Positions 9,043 through 17,289 of a stretch of 64,000 nucleotides of DNA are shown here, piece after piece. The translations under genes and the position numbers were made by a program. The stretch is taken from assembly GCA_023953905.1 (NCBI GenBank), contig JAMLJA010000010.1, forward strand, positions 82,707 through 146,706, in the 5' to 3' direction. This DNA is from Rhizobiaceae bacterium (GTDB lineage Bacteria > Pseudomonadota > Alphaproteobacteria > Rhizobiales > Rhizobiaceae). Numbering within the stretch: position 1 is the stretch's first letter; every line of letters starts with the position of its first letter. The notes beneath the pieces were generated by a model that did no database searches, was not told the origin of the DNA, and saw only the letters and a list, made by a program, of their open reading frames with translations.

Positions 9043-10383
9043 TTGGCCACCTCATTGTCCGCTGCGACCCCGTCCGGCCTGTTCTCGTTCGACGCTTCGG
9101 CCGCCGCGATCAAGAAAAACTCCCGATGGCTGGCGGGCGGAGTAAGCAGCAATTTCCGTCTCAACATTTCCCCCACCCCGCTCGTGATCGAGCGGGGCGA
9201 AGGTCCGTATCTCTACGACGTCGATGGCAACCGGCTCATCGACTATTATCTCGGCATGGGGCCGATGATCCTCGGCCACAATCCGCAGGCGTTGAGCGAC
9301 GCGGTCAGGACGCAGATGGAACACGGCATCCTGTTCGCCGGTCAGACCGCGATCGAGGTTGAAGCGGCCAGGCTCGTCTGCGAGATGGTGCCGTCCGCCG
9401 AGCGCATGCGCTTCAATTCCTCGGGCTCGGAAGCGGACCAGGCCGCGCTGCGCCTTGCCCGCGCCGCGACGGGCCGCGACAAGATCATCAAGTTCGAGGG
9501 CCACTATCACGGCTGGTTCGACAACATCCTGTGGTCGACCGCTCCGGGCCTCGACGTCGCCGGCCCGCATGATGCGCCGAACCCTGTTCCGGGCAGCAAA
9601 GGTCAGCCCGCGGGGTCGGTCGACGGGCTCGTCGTGCTGCCGTGGAATGATCTCGACGTTGTCGAAAAGCGCCTCGCCGGAGGCGATGTCGCGGCCATCA
9701 TCATGGAAGCGGCGATGTGCAATGCGGGCGCTGTGCACCCGGCGCCCGGCTATCTCGAAGGGGTCCGTGCCGCCTGCGACAAATACGGCACCGTCCTCAT
9801 CTTCGACGAAGTCATCACCGGTTTCCGCCTCGCCCCCGGTGGCGCGCAGGAACGCTTCGGCGTCACGCCCGACCTTTCCACCTTCGGCAAGGCTATCGCT
9901 AACGGCTTCCCGGTGGCCGCCATCGCCGGGCGGGCCAACCTGATGGACATGTTCTCCACTGGCGGCGTCGTGCATGGCGGCACCTACAACGCGCAGCCGA
10001 TCGCCATGGCCGCCACCGTCGCCACCCTCAAGGCGCTCCAGCCTTCCCTCTTCGCCGACATCGAGGTGACGGGCGGCAGGCTGATGAGCGGCATGCGCGA
10101 GATTTTCGCCAAGGCCGGGGTCAAGGCGGTGGTGGAAGGTTTCCCGCAGGTCTTCCACGTCGCCTTCGGGCTCGATGAGCCAGCAAAGGATTATCGCGAC
10201 CTCGCAAAGATGGACCGCAAGACCTATGTCGCCTTCACCAGCGCGCTGTTGCAGCGCGGGGTGCGCGCCCTGGAACGCGGCGCGTGGTTCATGTCGATCA
10301 CGCATACCGAGGAAGTGGTCGACGAGACCCTCAACGCCGTCCAGGATACGGTGCGTCACATGCGTGCGAGCGGGGCTCTCTAG
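9043..10383 (+). CDS. Class III PLP aminotransferase, glutamate-1-semialdehyde aminomutase-like
   Basis: PLP enzyme of 446 residues. It has GSEADQAALRLARA for phosphate binding, FEGHYHGWFD, the metal-free active-site region IFDEVITGFRLAPGGAQ, and the Schiff-base lysine K283 in TFGKAIANGFP, all typical of the HemL-like class III branch. A TTG start at 9043 is chosen because AGGAG lies 8 bases upstream and no ATG fits. It is unlikely to serve tetrapyrrole synthesis, because it lies between two M81 peptidase genes under probable IclR control; more likely it transaminates an amino compound released by them (inference). Confidence 0.88.
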   Translation: MATSLSAATPSGLFSFDASAAAIKKNSRWLAGGVSSNFRLNISPTPLVIERGEGPYLYDVDGNRLIDYYLGMGPMILGHNPQALSDAVRTQMEHGILFAGQTAIEVEAARLVCEMVPSAERMRFNSSGSEADQAALRLARAATGRDKIIKFEGHYHGWFDNILWSTAPGLDVAGPHDAPNPVPGSKGQPAGSVDGLVVLPWNDLDVVEKRLAGGDVAAIIMEAAMCNAGAVHPAPGYLEGVRAACDKYGTVLIFDEVITGFRLAPGGAQERFGVTPDLSTFGKAIANGFPVAAIAGRANLMDMFSTGGVVHGGTYNAQPIAMAATVATLKALQPSLFADIEVTGGRLMSGMREIFAKAGVKAVVEGFPQVFHVAFGLDEPAKDYRDLAKMDRKTYVAFTSALLQRGVRALERGAWFMSITHTEEVVDETLNAVQDTVRHMRASGAL

Positions 10384-10436
10384 TCCCGCCAGCGTCGGCC
10401 CTTGATCCCTGATACCGGCCCGACAACGAGGCTCCA

Positions 10437-11906
10437 ATGCGTCTGTTTATCGCCACACTCGGCACCGAGACGAACACCTTCGCCTCCATTCCGACCGGGC
10501 TTGCCGATTTCACTAGCCAGCTCTGGAGCGAAGGCTGCATCGAAACCCTTCCGCCCTCGCCATGGACGGTTCCCTGCCAGCGCTGGCTCACAAACGGCCG
10601 GGCGGAAGGCTGGGATGTTGTACAAGGGCTGCACGCTTTCGCAGCCCCGGCCGGCACCACCATAGGCGCGGACTATGAGTTCATGCGCGACCGCATCCTC
10701 GCCGATCTGAAGGCAGCAGGTAAGGTCGACGCGATTCTGCTCTACATGCACGGCGCCATGGTCGCCAACGGCTATGACGACTGCGAGGGCGACCTCGTCG
10801 TCCGCATTCGCCGGCAGGTCGGGCCGCAGGTGAAGATCGGAATCGAGCTCGATCTGCACGGCCACATCGACGAATCGCTGGTCGGCGCCTCCGACATTAT
10901 CGTCATCTACAAGACCTATCCGCACATCGACCACGACGAACGCGCCGAAGACTTGTTTCAGTTGATGAAGCGCACGCTGGCCGGCGAGATCGAACCGAAG
11001 ATGGGCCTGTTCGACTGCCGCGCCATGGGCCTGTTCCCGACCACCATGGACGGGCCGATGATCGCCTTCACCGCAGCCATGTTCGCGTGCGAAGGCAGGG
11101 ACGGGGTCCTGTCGCTGTCACTCAACCACGGCTTCCCGTGGGCCGACGTGCCGCTGGCAGGCGCCAAGATGCTCGCCGTCACCGACGGCGACAAGGCGCT
11201 CGCGGATCGCATGGCGCGCGAATTCGGCGAGCGCTTCTACCGGATTCGCAAAGAAGCCACCCTCCCCTTCACCTCTTTCGAGGAAGCGCTGGCGGAAGCA
11301 AGGATCAAAGGAGACAAGCCCCTGCTCATCGCCGACACTGCCGACCAGACCGGCAGCGGCGCGCCCGGCGACACTACCTATGTCCTGCGGGCCTTCGTTG
11401 ACGCCGGCATCCGCAATGCGGCGATCGCGCCGTTGTGGGACCCGCTTGCCGTCGCCATCTGTTTTCAGGTCGGCGTCGGCGCGAAGCTGCGCCTGCGCAT
11501 CGGCGGCAAGTTCGAACCCTATTCCGGCCCGCCCTTCGACGGCGTGGCGGAAGTCCTGTTCCTGAAGCGCGATGCGTGGCAACATCATATCGGCGACGAG
11601 AAAATCGGCATCGGCGACGTCGCGGTGATCCGCGTCGAAGGCATCGAGATCCTGCTGACGACGCAGCGCACCAACCTTTACTCGCTGAGCCTGTTCTCGC
11701 TGCACGGCATCAGCTTCGACGACAAGCAGGTCGTCTCGATCAAAAACCTCTACAAGCACAAGGATCTTTTCATCGAGAACACCCGCAAGCAGTTGTTCGT
11801 CGCAACACCCGGCACCAGCAATCCGGACTGGGCGGCATTGCCGTTCGAGCGGCTGCCGCGCCCGATCTGGCCGCTGGACGCGGACCCGCTGGGCCTCGAC
11901 GGCTGA
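10437..11906 (+). CDS. M81-family metallopeptidase (second MlrC-like protein)
   Basis: Second M81 protein, 489 residues, clearly different from the first one. It starts MRLFIATLGTETNTF, where Thr replaces the His of the HETNTF motif, a variant I recall from other members. The remaining metal-site motifs LYMHGAMVANGYDD, IELDLHGHIDE and YKTYPHIDHDER are present, and the MlrC C-terminal domain starts near DTADQTGSGAPGDTT. It lies 53 bases after the aminotransferase, in the same transcription direction. Two distinct paralogues plus a transaminase suggest successive cleavages of one imported compound (inference). Confidence 0.86.
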   Translation: MRLFIATLGTETNTFASIPTGLADFTSQLWSEGCIETLPPSPWTVPCQRWLTNGRAEGWDVVQGLHAFAAPAGTTIGADYEFMRDRILADLKAAGKVDAILLYMHGAMVANGYDDCEGDLVVRIRRQVGPQVKIGIELDLHGHIDESLVGASDIIVIYKTYPHIDHDERAEDLFQLMKRTLAGEIEPKMGLFDCRAMGLFPTTMDGPMIAFTAAMFACEGRDGVLSLSLNHGFPWADVPLAGAKMLAVTDGDKALADRMAREFGERFYRIRKEATLPFTSFEEALAEARIKGDKPLLIADTADQTGSGAPGDTTYVLRAFVDAGIRNAAIAPLWDPLAVAICFQVGVGAKLRLRIGGKFEPYSGPPFDGVAEVLFLKRDAWQHHIGDEKIGIGDVAVIRVEGIEILLTTQRTNLYSLSLFSLHGISFDDKQVVSIKNLYKHKDLFIENTRKQLFVATPGTSNPDWAALPFERLPRPIWPLDADPLGLDG

Positions 11907-12237
11907 CCCCTGGATCGCGCCCGATGTGATGAGTATCCGTTCGGCCTTAGCGTACGATTCTGAGCAGTTCTTGTTCCGACCTCGGAATGACCGGAATTGA
12001 TATTGCGGATGCAATAGAAGGCCGTGCCGTCGCGCAGCTCTCGAAGCAGCACGCGATCAGGCACAGGCGCTTGCCCGAATTCAGGCGCAAACACCGGCGG
12101 CAAACGGCAGCTTCAACTTCACCGGCTGCAATTGGACCGGACGCGCAATATGGCCTTGTCACGTAGACGTTGAAGTATTGACACGATGGGCCGCAGTCAC
12201 CTTGTCGCCGTACACGCTCCCTGCATAGATCACCCTA
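11907..12237. other. Non-coding stretch before the riboswitch
   Basis: About 330 bases with no reading frame that I can assign to a family. Short frames exist on both strands, but none has a convincing start or motif. It lies between the catabolic genes and a scar zone with a stranded riboswitch and a broken recombinase. Confidence 0.5.
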
Positions 12238-12318
12238 TTCCGAGGGGGGCGTCGTACGACGCTGAGATGGCGGTGAGCCGGACCCTTGAACCTGATCCGG
12301 GTCATACCGGCGTAGGAA
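12238..12318 (+). promoter_or_regulatory. TPP riboswitch (thi box), without its gene
   Basis: Contains the conserved thi-box parts in the right order: GAGGGGGGC, CTGAGA (12262-12267), the ACCCTTGAACCTGATC segment (12282-12297), GGGT, ATACCGGCG and TAGGAA. The ends TTCC/GGAA can pair as P1. In known systems this element controls thiamine synthesis or uptake genes. Here the plus-strand sequence after it holds no gene: about 70 bases later it runs into the broken end of a recombinase on the opposite strand. The riboswitch therefore seems orphaned by rearrangement. Confidence 0.85.
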
Positions 12319-12387
12319 CGCAACAAGGGTTCGCTGCCGCCCAAGACAAATTGTCTGTTCTGCTCGAATAGTTCGTCAATCCAGACC

Positions 12388-12746
12388 ATGCGCCTTTCAA
12401 GCCGACATGAAGTTCGAAGATTTCTCCCTCCGCCAGCGTGACGATGCTGACGCCCGCGAACTTCAAATGCTTGTAGAGCGTGGCGACATCTGCCTGATCG
12501 CGGCTGATCCTATCCAACGCCTCGGCCAGCAGGATATTGAACCCGCCTTGCTTTGCGTCACGCATGAGCCTCTGGATGCCGGGACGCAGGATCGTGCTTG
12601 ATTCCGATATGGCTGCGTCCTCGTAGGAACCGACAATCTCCCATCGCTCCTGTCCGGCGCGCTCGCGGCAAAGCCGGAACTGATCGTCGATGGACGCTTC
12701 CCTGATTGTCCGACGAATAACGGGCATAGAGTGCTGCACGCGTCAT
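12388..12746 (-). pseudogene. Serine site-specific recombinase, frameshifted and truncated
   Basis: The start MTRAALYARYSSDNQ (12746 to 12702) carries the nucleophilic serine of a large serine recombinase/resolvase domain. It continues in another frame as REASIDDQFRLCRERA and later LAEALDRISRDQADVATLY, as in intact relatives, so one base has been lost just after 12702. The match ends at ELHVGLKG (about 12390). The DNA-binding part is missing and unrelated sequence with the TPP riboswitch follows. A good ribosome site (AAAGGA) still precedes the ATG. Not functional. Confidence 0.8.
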
Positions 12747-12766
12747 GGCGGCGGTGTCCTTTCTCT

Positions 12767-13258
12767 CTACAGGTTCTTCAAATCCTTGATGAGAGCGAAC
12801 AGATGTAGCGGATCGGTGGGAGATGGCTGGAGGTCGAACCGCTCATAGAAAGAACGCGCTGCGTCATTCTTGGCATGAACCACAAGCGCGCGGACGCCAG
12901 CAATATCGGCCACTTGCAGCGTCCGCAGAACGGCGTCCCGTAACAACCCTGCGCCGATCCTCTTGCCCTGCCAAGCCTCGCTGACGCCGAGGCGAGCCAG
13001 CAGCATGACCGGCACGGGATGCCGGGCCAGTCCCTTGGTCAGCCGCTCGGGGGCTTCGTCGTAGCGGACCTCGCCGACAACGAGCGTATAGAAACCAACG
13101 ATGGCGTCCTCATCCGAAACACCCACATAGGTCTGCGAGGCATTCGCCATCTGGTTCGGCAGGGCGAAGCGAACCAGAAAGCGATTCAGCGCGTCCTCGC
13201 CGCAGTCGAAGTTCTCGACGGCATGGCGACGTTGCAGCTTTTCGATGCGAAGGCCCAT
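12767..13258 (-). CDS. GNAT acetyltransferase, probable TacT/AtaT-like toxin
   Basis: GNAT protein of 163 residues with the acetyl-CoA pyrophosphate loop LGVSEAWQGKRIGAGLL (about residues 89-105) and the C-terminal ARSFYERFDL segment. Family members paired with a DUF1778 protein acetylate aminoacyl-tRNA and stop translation. The start codon overlaps the end of the DUF1778 antitoxin gene, the usual antitoxin-first arrangement. Length is normal for the class and no key part is missing. It sits 20 bases before the broken recombinase gene, typical of a mobile or island location. Confidence 0.88.
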   Translation of the reverse strand: MGLRIEKLQRRHAVENFDCGEDALNRFLVRFALPNQMANASQTYVGVSDEDAIVGFYTLVVGEVRYDEAPERLTKGLARHPVPVMLLARLGVSEAWQGKRIGAGLLRDAVLRTLQVADIAGVRALVVHAKNDAARSFYERFDLQPSPTDPLHLFALIKDLKNL

Positions 13259-13548
13259 TACGAACGATTATCGTCAGAAAAGACGCCCGGCTCGTTCAGC
13301 AGCTTGCGCAGGCGCGAGAGATCGCGCGGCGGCGCGTCCAGCGCGGCAACGAAGGCTTCCCACCTCTCGGGCGGAAGCTGGAAAACGCGACGGTCGGCAA
13401 GGGCTTCCTCGGCTCGGCCAAGCGCGCTTTCAAGCACGAACTCGCTCAAGGAACGGCGTTGCGCCTGTGCGGCGGCGGCAAGGGTATGCTTGGCCTCCGC
13501 CGTCAGGCGAAGGTCGAGCTTTTCGGTGCGAGTTATACGTGTGCTCAT
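13258..13548 (-). CDS. DUF1778 antitoxin (TacA-like, ribbon-helix-helix)
   Basis: Small DNA-binding antitoxin of 96 residues. The N-terminus TRTEKLDLRLTAEAKHTLAAA is the ribbon-helix-helix region, and the C-terminal part with FQLPPERWEAFVAALDAPP is the toxin-neutralising tail typical of DUF1778. The ATG at 13548 is preceded by GGAGATT. A longer frame to 13569 would have no ribosome site. The overlapping toxin gene and a palindrome over the -35 box upstream support autoregulation by the antitoxin-toxin complex. Confidence 0.88.
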   Translation of the reverse strand: MSTRITRTEKLDLRLTAEAKHTLAAAAQAQRRSLSEFVLESALGRAEEALADRRVFQLPPERWEAFVAALDAPPRDLSRLRKLLNEPGVFSDDNRS

Positions 13549-13572
13549 AGCAGAATCTCCTGAATACACCTT

Positions 13573-13601
13573 ATCGAATCGCCAGACATTGTCAAGACAA
13601 T
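13573..13601 (-). promoter_or_regulatory. Promoter and operator of the toxin-antitoxin pair
   Basis: On the minus strand TTGACA (13599-13594), a 16-base spacer and TAAGGT form a sigma-70-like promoter. The -35 box lies inside the inverted repeat ATTGTC-AA-GACAAT (13588-13601), a likely antitoxin operator. Confidence 0.55.
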
Positions 13602-13654
13602 CCGAAAGTCTTCGACGGGCCGTTCCTACAATGTTCCGCTCTTATGAGGTTTGG

Positions 13655-15052
13655 TCATTCGGGCGGCCGCAAGACGGGCGCTAAGCGCAACACTCCTATG
13701 AGAGTTGCCACCAGAGCGATGGCGCTCGCCAGCCAAAGCAAGGGTGTCGCGTCGGCCATTGTCAAACCGATTGCCGCGAGCGCCGCGCCAAAAGACTGCC
13801 CCAGCAAACGGGCTGTTCCTATGGCACTGCTCGTTCTCCCGCTTAGATGGAGCGGCACACCGGCCATTATCGTCTTGTTATTCGGCACTTGAAAAAAGCC
13901 AAAGCCGAAGCCGCATAGAGCCATGCGCCAGGCAACATCGGAAACAGTAACTTCTGGCTCGAGCAAGGCAAGTGAGACGATTCCAGAGGAGAGCATCACC
14001 AGGCCGGCTCCCGAGAGCACGCTTGGACGATATCGATCTGAGAAAAAGCCCGACATCACGCCGCTGGTGGCATGGGCGATCGGCCACGGCATGAAGATTA
14101 CTCCGGCTTCCACAACGCTGAAACCAAGCTCTGACTGGAGTTGGAACGGCATGATGATAAAGACCAGCATCTGCGTCGTGAAGGCCAGCACCGAGGTGGC
14201 AAGGGTCAGCGATATCAGCGGGTCGCGCAAAAGGTCGATCGGCAGCATCGGATCGACCGCTCGCCGCTCACGGCGCACGAGTACCAGACAGGCAATTACA
14301 CTGGTCAGTGCAAAAGCCAGCACCTGCCATACGGGCAGCTTTTGTACGAGCGCGACAACCGACAGGATGACAAAGCCGAAAGTTAAGGCGCTCAAGCTCG
14401 CGCCGGCCGTGTCGAACGGCTTGTCCGAGGTTCGGTTCCAAGGCAGATATCGAAGCCCCAGTATAAGAGAAAAAAGAGCAACGGGGACGCAGGCCAAGAA
14501 CATCCACCGCCAAGAAGCGTAGGAAATGAAAAGGCCAGCGATGAGCGGTCCGGTCGTGGAACCGATCGCCACGACAGTGGCATTGAACCCCACCGCGCGG
14601 CCGAATATTCTTGGCGGAACGATGTGCCTCACCAAGGCAAGGTGAACACTCATGATGCCTGACGACGCCAGACCCTGAAGTGCGCGGACGAATGCGAGTT
14701 GGTAGATATTCTGCGTTAGAGAACATGCAATCCAGCACAATATCATGCCTGCGAGGCCGGTCAGGTAAACTCGCCGATAGCCAATCTTTTCGCCCAACCG
14801 AGCAAGTGGAACTAGGCCGACAATCAACGTCAATTGATAGAGATTGACGATCAGGACGGAATTGGAGTTTCCACTGCCGAAGTCTTGCGCCAAGGTTGGC
14901 AGCATTATGTTCGTCGCGCTCTGATCCACCATGGTGATCACAATCGACAGGACGACAGCCAGGTAAGATAGGCGGCGTTTGGGGAGCGGGAGTTCGTGAG
15001 GCTCAGCTTTCATCGCTTGGGGTCGCTCGCAAGCACGCTCCGTCGTCGCCAC
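13655..15052 (-). CDS. MFS transporter, DHA2 (EmrB/QacA) type
   Basis: Membrane protein of up to 465 residues with many hydrophobic segments, consistent with the 14-span DHA2 drug:proton antiporter group. Visible signatures are VVLSIVITMVDQSATNIMLPTLAQDF in the first span region, RLGEKIGYRRVYLTG in the loop between spans 2 and 3, and ALQGLASSGIMSVHLALVRH. The start is uncertain: ATG at 15052 or, after a short polar leader, ATG at 15013 (MKAEPHEL). No EmrA-like partner is adjacent, so the substrate is open; it may be a drug or metabolite exporter. Confidence 0.85.
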   Translation of the reverse strand: MATTERACERPQAMKAEPHELPLPKRRLSYLAVVLSIVITMVDQSATNIMLPTLAQDFGSGNSNSVLIVNLYQLTLIVGLVPLARLGEKIGYRRVYLTGLAGMILCWIACSLTQNIYQLAFVRALQGLASSGIMSVHLALVRHIVPPRIFGRAVGFNATVVAIGSTTGPLIAGLFISYASWRWMFLACVPVALFSLILGLRYLPWNRTSDKPFDTAGASLSALTFGFVILSVVALVQKLPVWQVLAFALTSVIACLVLVRRERRAVDPMLPIDLLRDPLISLTLATSVLAFTTQMLVFIIMPFQLQSELGFSVVEAGVIFMPWPIAHATSGVMSGFFSDRYRPSVLSGAGLVMLSSGIVSLALLEPEVTVSDVAWRMALCGFGFGFFQVPNNKTIMAGVPLHLSGRTSSAIGTARLLGQSFGAALAAIGLTMADATPLLWLASAIALVATLIGVLRLAPVLRPPE

Positions 15053-15154
15053 CTATTCCACTGGTGAGTGCAATGTGGTCCGCCCAGCACCATCGCATTC
15101 AGCGCCGTTTGGGAGGTCTCCGTCCGCAACTCGCCCTGATTTATTTGATTGGCT

Positions 15155-16663
15155 TCAGCGTGCACGTCGTGTTTGCGCCGTCACGGAGCGGATCACCGAG
15201 CGAAGGTTTGAATACGAAATCATGAGGATCAGGAGCACGGCTACGCCAAGCAGGAGGCCGCTGATGGGTCGCTGAATGAAAGGCATAAAGTCGCCTCCGA
15301 AGATCAGCATGGCGCGCCTGAAATTTTGCTCGATCATGGGACCAAGTATGAAGCCGATGAGCAGAGGAGCCGGTTCAAAGCGTGCTAAGCGCATCAGGTA
15401 TCCCAGAACACCCAGTGCAGCGACCATGACGATATCGAATGCACTGTAACGAATGCTGTAAACGCCAATGCAGATCAGAGTCAGAATCGCGGGATAGAGC
15501 AGCGAATATGGGATGCGCAGAAGCGATACCCACACTCCGATCAGAGGAATGTTGAGCAGCATGAGGAAGAGATTGCCAATCCAGAAACTGGCAACCACCC
15601 CCCAGAATAGATCCGAATGCTCGGTGATGAGACGTGGGCCTGGCGTAATGCCGTGGATCATCAAGGCGCCCAGCATGATGGCCATTGTTGCGCTGCCGGG
15701 AATACCCAAAGCGAGCGTCGGGATGAACGCTGTCTGGACTGCGGCGTTATTGGAGGCTTCAGGCGAACAGATGCCCTCGATCGCACCCTTGCCAAAACGC
15801 GACGGATCCCGCGCGACGCGCTTTTCTAGCGCATAGCTGAGGAAGGACGCAACGGTTGGACCGGTTCCCGGCAATGGACCGAAAATGCTGCCGACGGCAG
15901 TGCCGCGCAGCATGGGCATGATCGAAACCTTGATCTCTTTCCGTGTTGGCATCATTGAGCGGAAAGACACCCAGGCCGACGCATTTTTATCCCGGTCTGT
16001 GAGGATCGATGAAATCACTTCGGATACGCCGAAAAGTCCCATCGCCACCACTACCAGATGAAGGCCCTCATACAGGTAGAGGCTGCCGAAATCGTAGCGA
16101 ACGGCGCCGCTGTTTTCATCGACGCCGATCAACGCAAGCAACATGCCAAGGGCCACCATCGCCAGTCCCTTGAGCGGAGACCCCTGTCCAATGGTCGCCG
16201 CGGCGATCAGGCCGAGGATCATGGCGGAAACGAATTCCGCGGGTCCGAAGGCGAGAGCAAAGCTTACAACCGTTGGTGTCAGGACGATGAGAATGACGAT
16301 TCCAATGCAGCCGCCGACAAAAGAGGCGACGGTGGTCATGAACAGCGCCACCCCGGCTCGACCATTCTTCGCCATCGGATAACCGTCGAGGCAGGTCACC
16401 GCATTTGAAGCTGTGCCCGGCAGATTCAGAAGAATCGATGAGGTCGATCCACCATACTCCGAGCCATAGTAGACGCCGCCGAGCATGATGAGGCCGGCAG
16501 TGGGATCGAGATGAAAAGTAATCGGCAAGAGCATACTTACCGCGGCCAGTGCGCCCACGCCCGGCAGCACACCGATGAACGTGCCTAGCAGAACGCCGAT
16601 GAAGCAATAGGCAAGATTGTGCAGACTCAGCGCGACATCGAAGCCGAGGATGAGATTATCCAT
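15155..16663 (-). CDS. tctA: Tripartite tricarboxylate transporter, large permease TctA
   Basis: Large membrane component, 502 residues and about 11-12 hydrophobic segments. It shows the family pattern GVLPGVGALAAVSMLLPITF near the N-terminus and GPLPGTGPTVASFLSYALEK in the middle, the duplicated G-L-P-G-x-G motif of TctA. ALGIPGSATMAIMLGALMIHG is also present. Its ATG overlaps the tctB stop (TGATG). The TctABC systems take up citrate or other carboxylates using ion gradients. Confidence 0.92.
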   Translation of the reverse strand: MDNLILGFDVALSLHNLAYCFIGVLLGTFIGVLPGVGALAAVSMLLPITFHLDPTAGLIMLGGVYYGSEYGGSTSSILLNLPGTASNAVTCLDGYPMAKNGRAGVALFMTTVASFVGGCIGIVILIVLTPTVVSFALAFGPAEFVSAMILGLIAAATIGQGSPLKGLAMVALGMLLALIGVDENSGAVRYDFGSLYLYEGLHLVVVAMGLFGVSEVISSILTDRDKNASAWVSFRSMMPTRKEIKVSIMPMLRGTAVGSIFGPLPGTGPTVASFLSYALEKRVARDPSRFGKGAIEGICSPEASNNAAVQTAFIPTLALGIPGSATMAIMLGALMIHGITPGPRLITEHSDLFWGVVASFWIGNLFLMLLNIPLIGVWVSLLRIPYSLLYPAILTLICIGVYSIRYSAFDIVMVAALGVLGYLMRLARFEPAPLLIGFILGPMIEQNFRRAMLIFGGDFMPFIQRPISGLLLGVAVLLILMISYSNLRSVIRSVTAQTRRAR

Positions 16664-17115
16664 CAGAATTCAGCCTTGAAGGCGGGCATCGACAACCCGA
16701 TGCCGACACGGAAGATCAACCAGATCGCAAGAGACATGAATGCAGCGACGAGCAGCATGTGCACGATCTTGCTTTTCGGGTCCGCTAAAGAGGAAGCAAC
16801 GACAAGGCCAAATATTGCAGGCACGGTGCCAAACGGAACGATCAGCAAAGCGAATATGACAATGCCTGCGGTGGTTGCCAGCATCGGCCGCCATTCTATT
16901 GCGAGCTGCGGCAACTGGTTCCAGAATGCATTGCCGGTGATCAGAACGCCAAAGATAATCGTGAACGATGCGATGATGGCGGGGAATAGTCCCGGCCCGA
17001 TGTTCCTGATGCTGCCGAAGCCGTAGCCGAATGCGCCGTATAGGATGACGATGCCTAGTGCTACCAGCAGGAGACCTGCAACGGCATCATGTCTATTCAG
17101 GCCCATAACAGTCAT
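16663..17115 (-). CDS. tctB: Tripartite tricarboxylate transporter, small permease TctB
   Basis: Small membrane component, about 150 residues with four hydrophobic segments. It starts with DAVAGLLLVALGIVILYG and has the GPGLFPAIIASF pattern of TctB. Start sites at 17157, 17115 and 17106 are in frame; 17115 or 17106 gives the usual short N-terminus. The gene is separated from tctC by a 174-base gap containing a strong hairpin, and runs into tctA. Confidence 0.85.
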   Translation of the reverse strand: MTVMGLNRHDAVAGLLLVALGIVILYGAFGYGFGSIRNIGPGLFPAIIASFTIIFGVLITGNAFWNQLPQLAIEWRPMLATTAGIVIFALLIVPFGTVPAIFGLVVASSLADPKSKIVHMLLVAAFMSLAIWLIFRVGIGLSMPAFKAEF

Positions 17116-17188
17116 TCCCGTTCGCGTTGAACGTCCAATATGCGCCTGTCCGGGCAATGCCCGCGCCTTCGCTCAAAGCGCAGCACTT

Positions 17189-17218
17189 GCTGGGCTCATT
17201 TCATAGCGTGAGCCCAGC
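17189..17218 (-). other. Hairpin between tctC and tctB
   Basis: Perfect 10-bp stem GCTGGGCTCA/TGAGCCCAGC with a 10-base loop, about 70 bases after the tctC stop. There is no T-run behind it on the minus strand. It probably stabilises the tctC message or partly terminates, giving more binding protein than permease. Confidence 0.55.
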
Positions 17219-17289
17219 GATATCAGGCTGGTGCGTCGAGATGCGTGGCGTCGAGCAAGTTGGACAGGCGAGGAGGCGCTGCCCTTGCG

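Noticed and set aside
9052..10437. Long minus-strand frame opposite the aminotransferase
   Set aside because: The plus-strand PLP enzyme is complete with motifs; the opposite frame has no family features.
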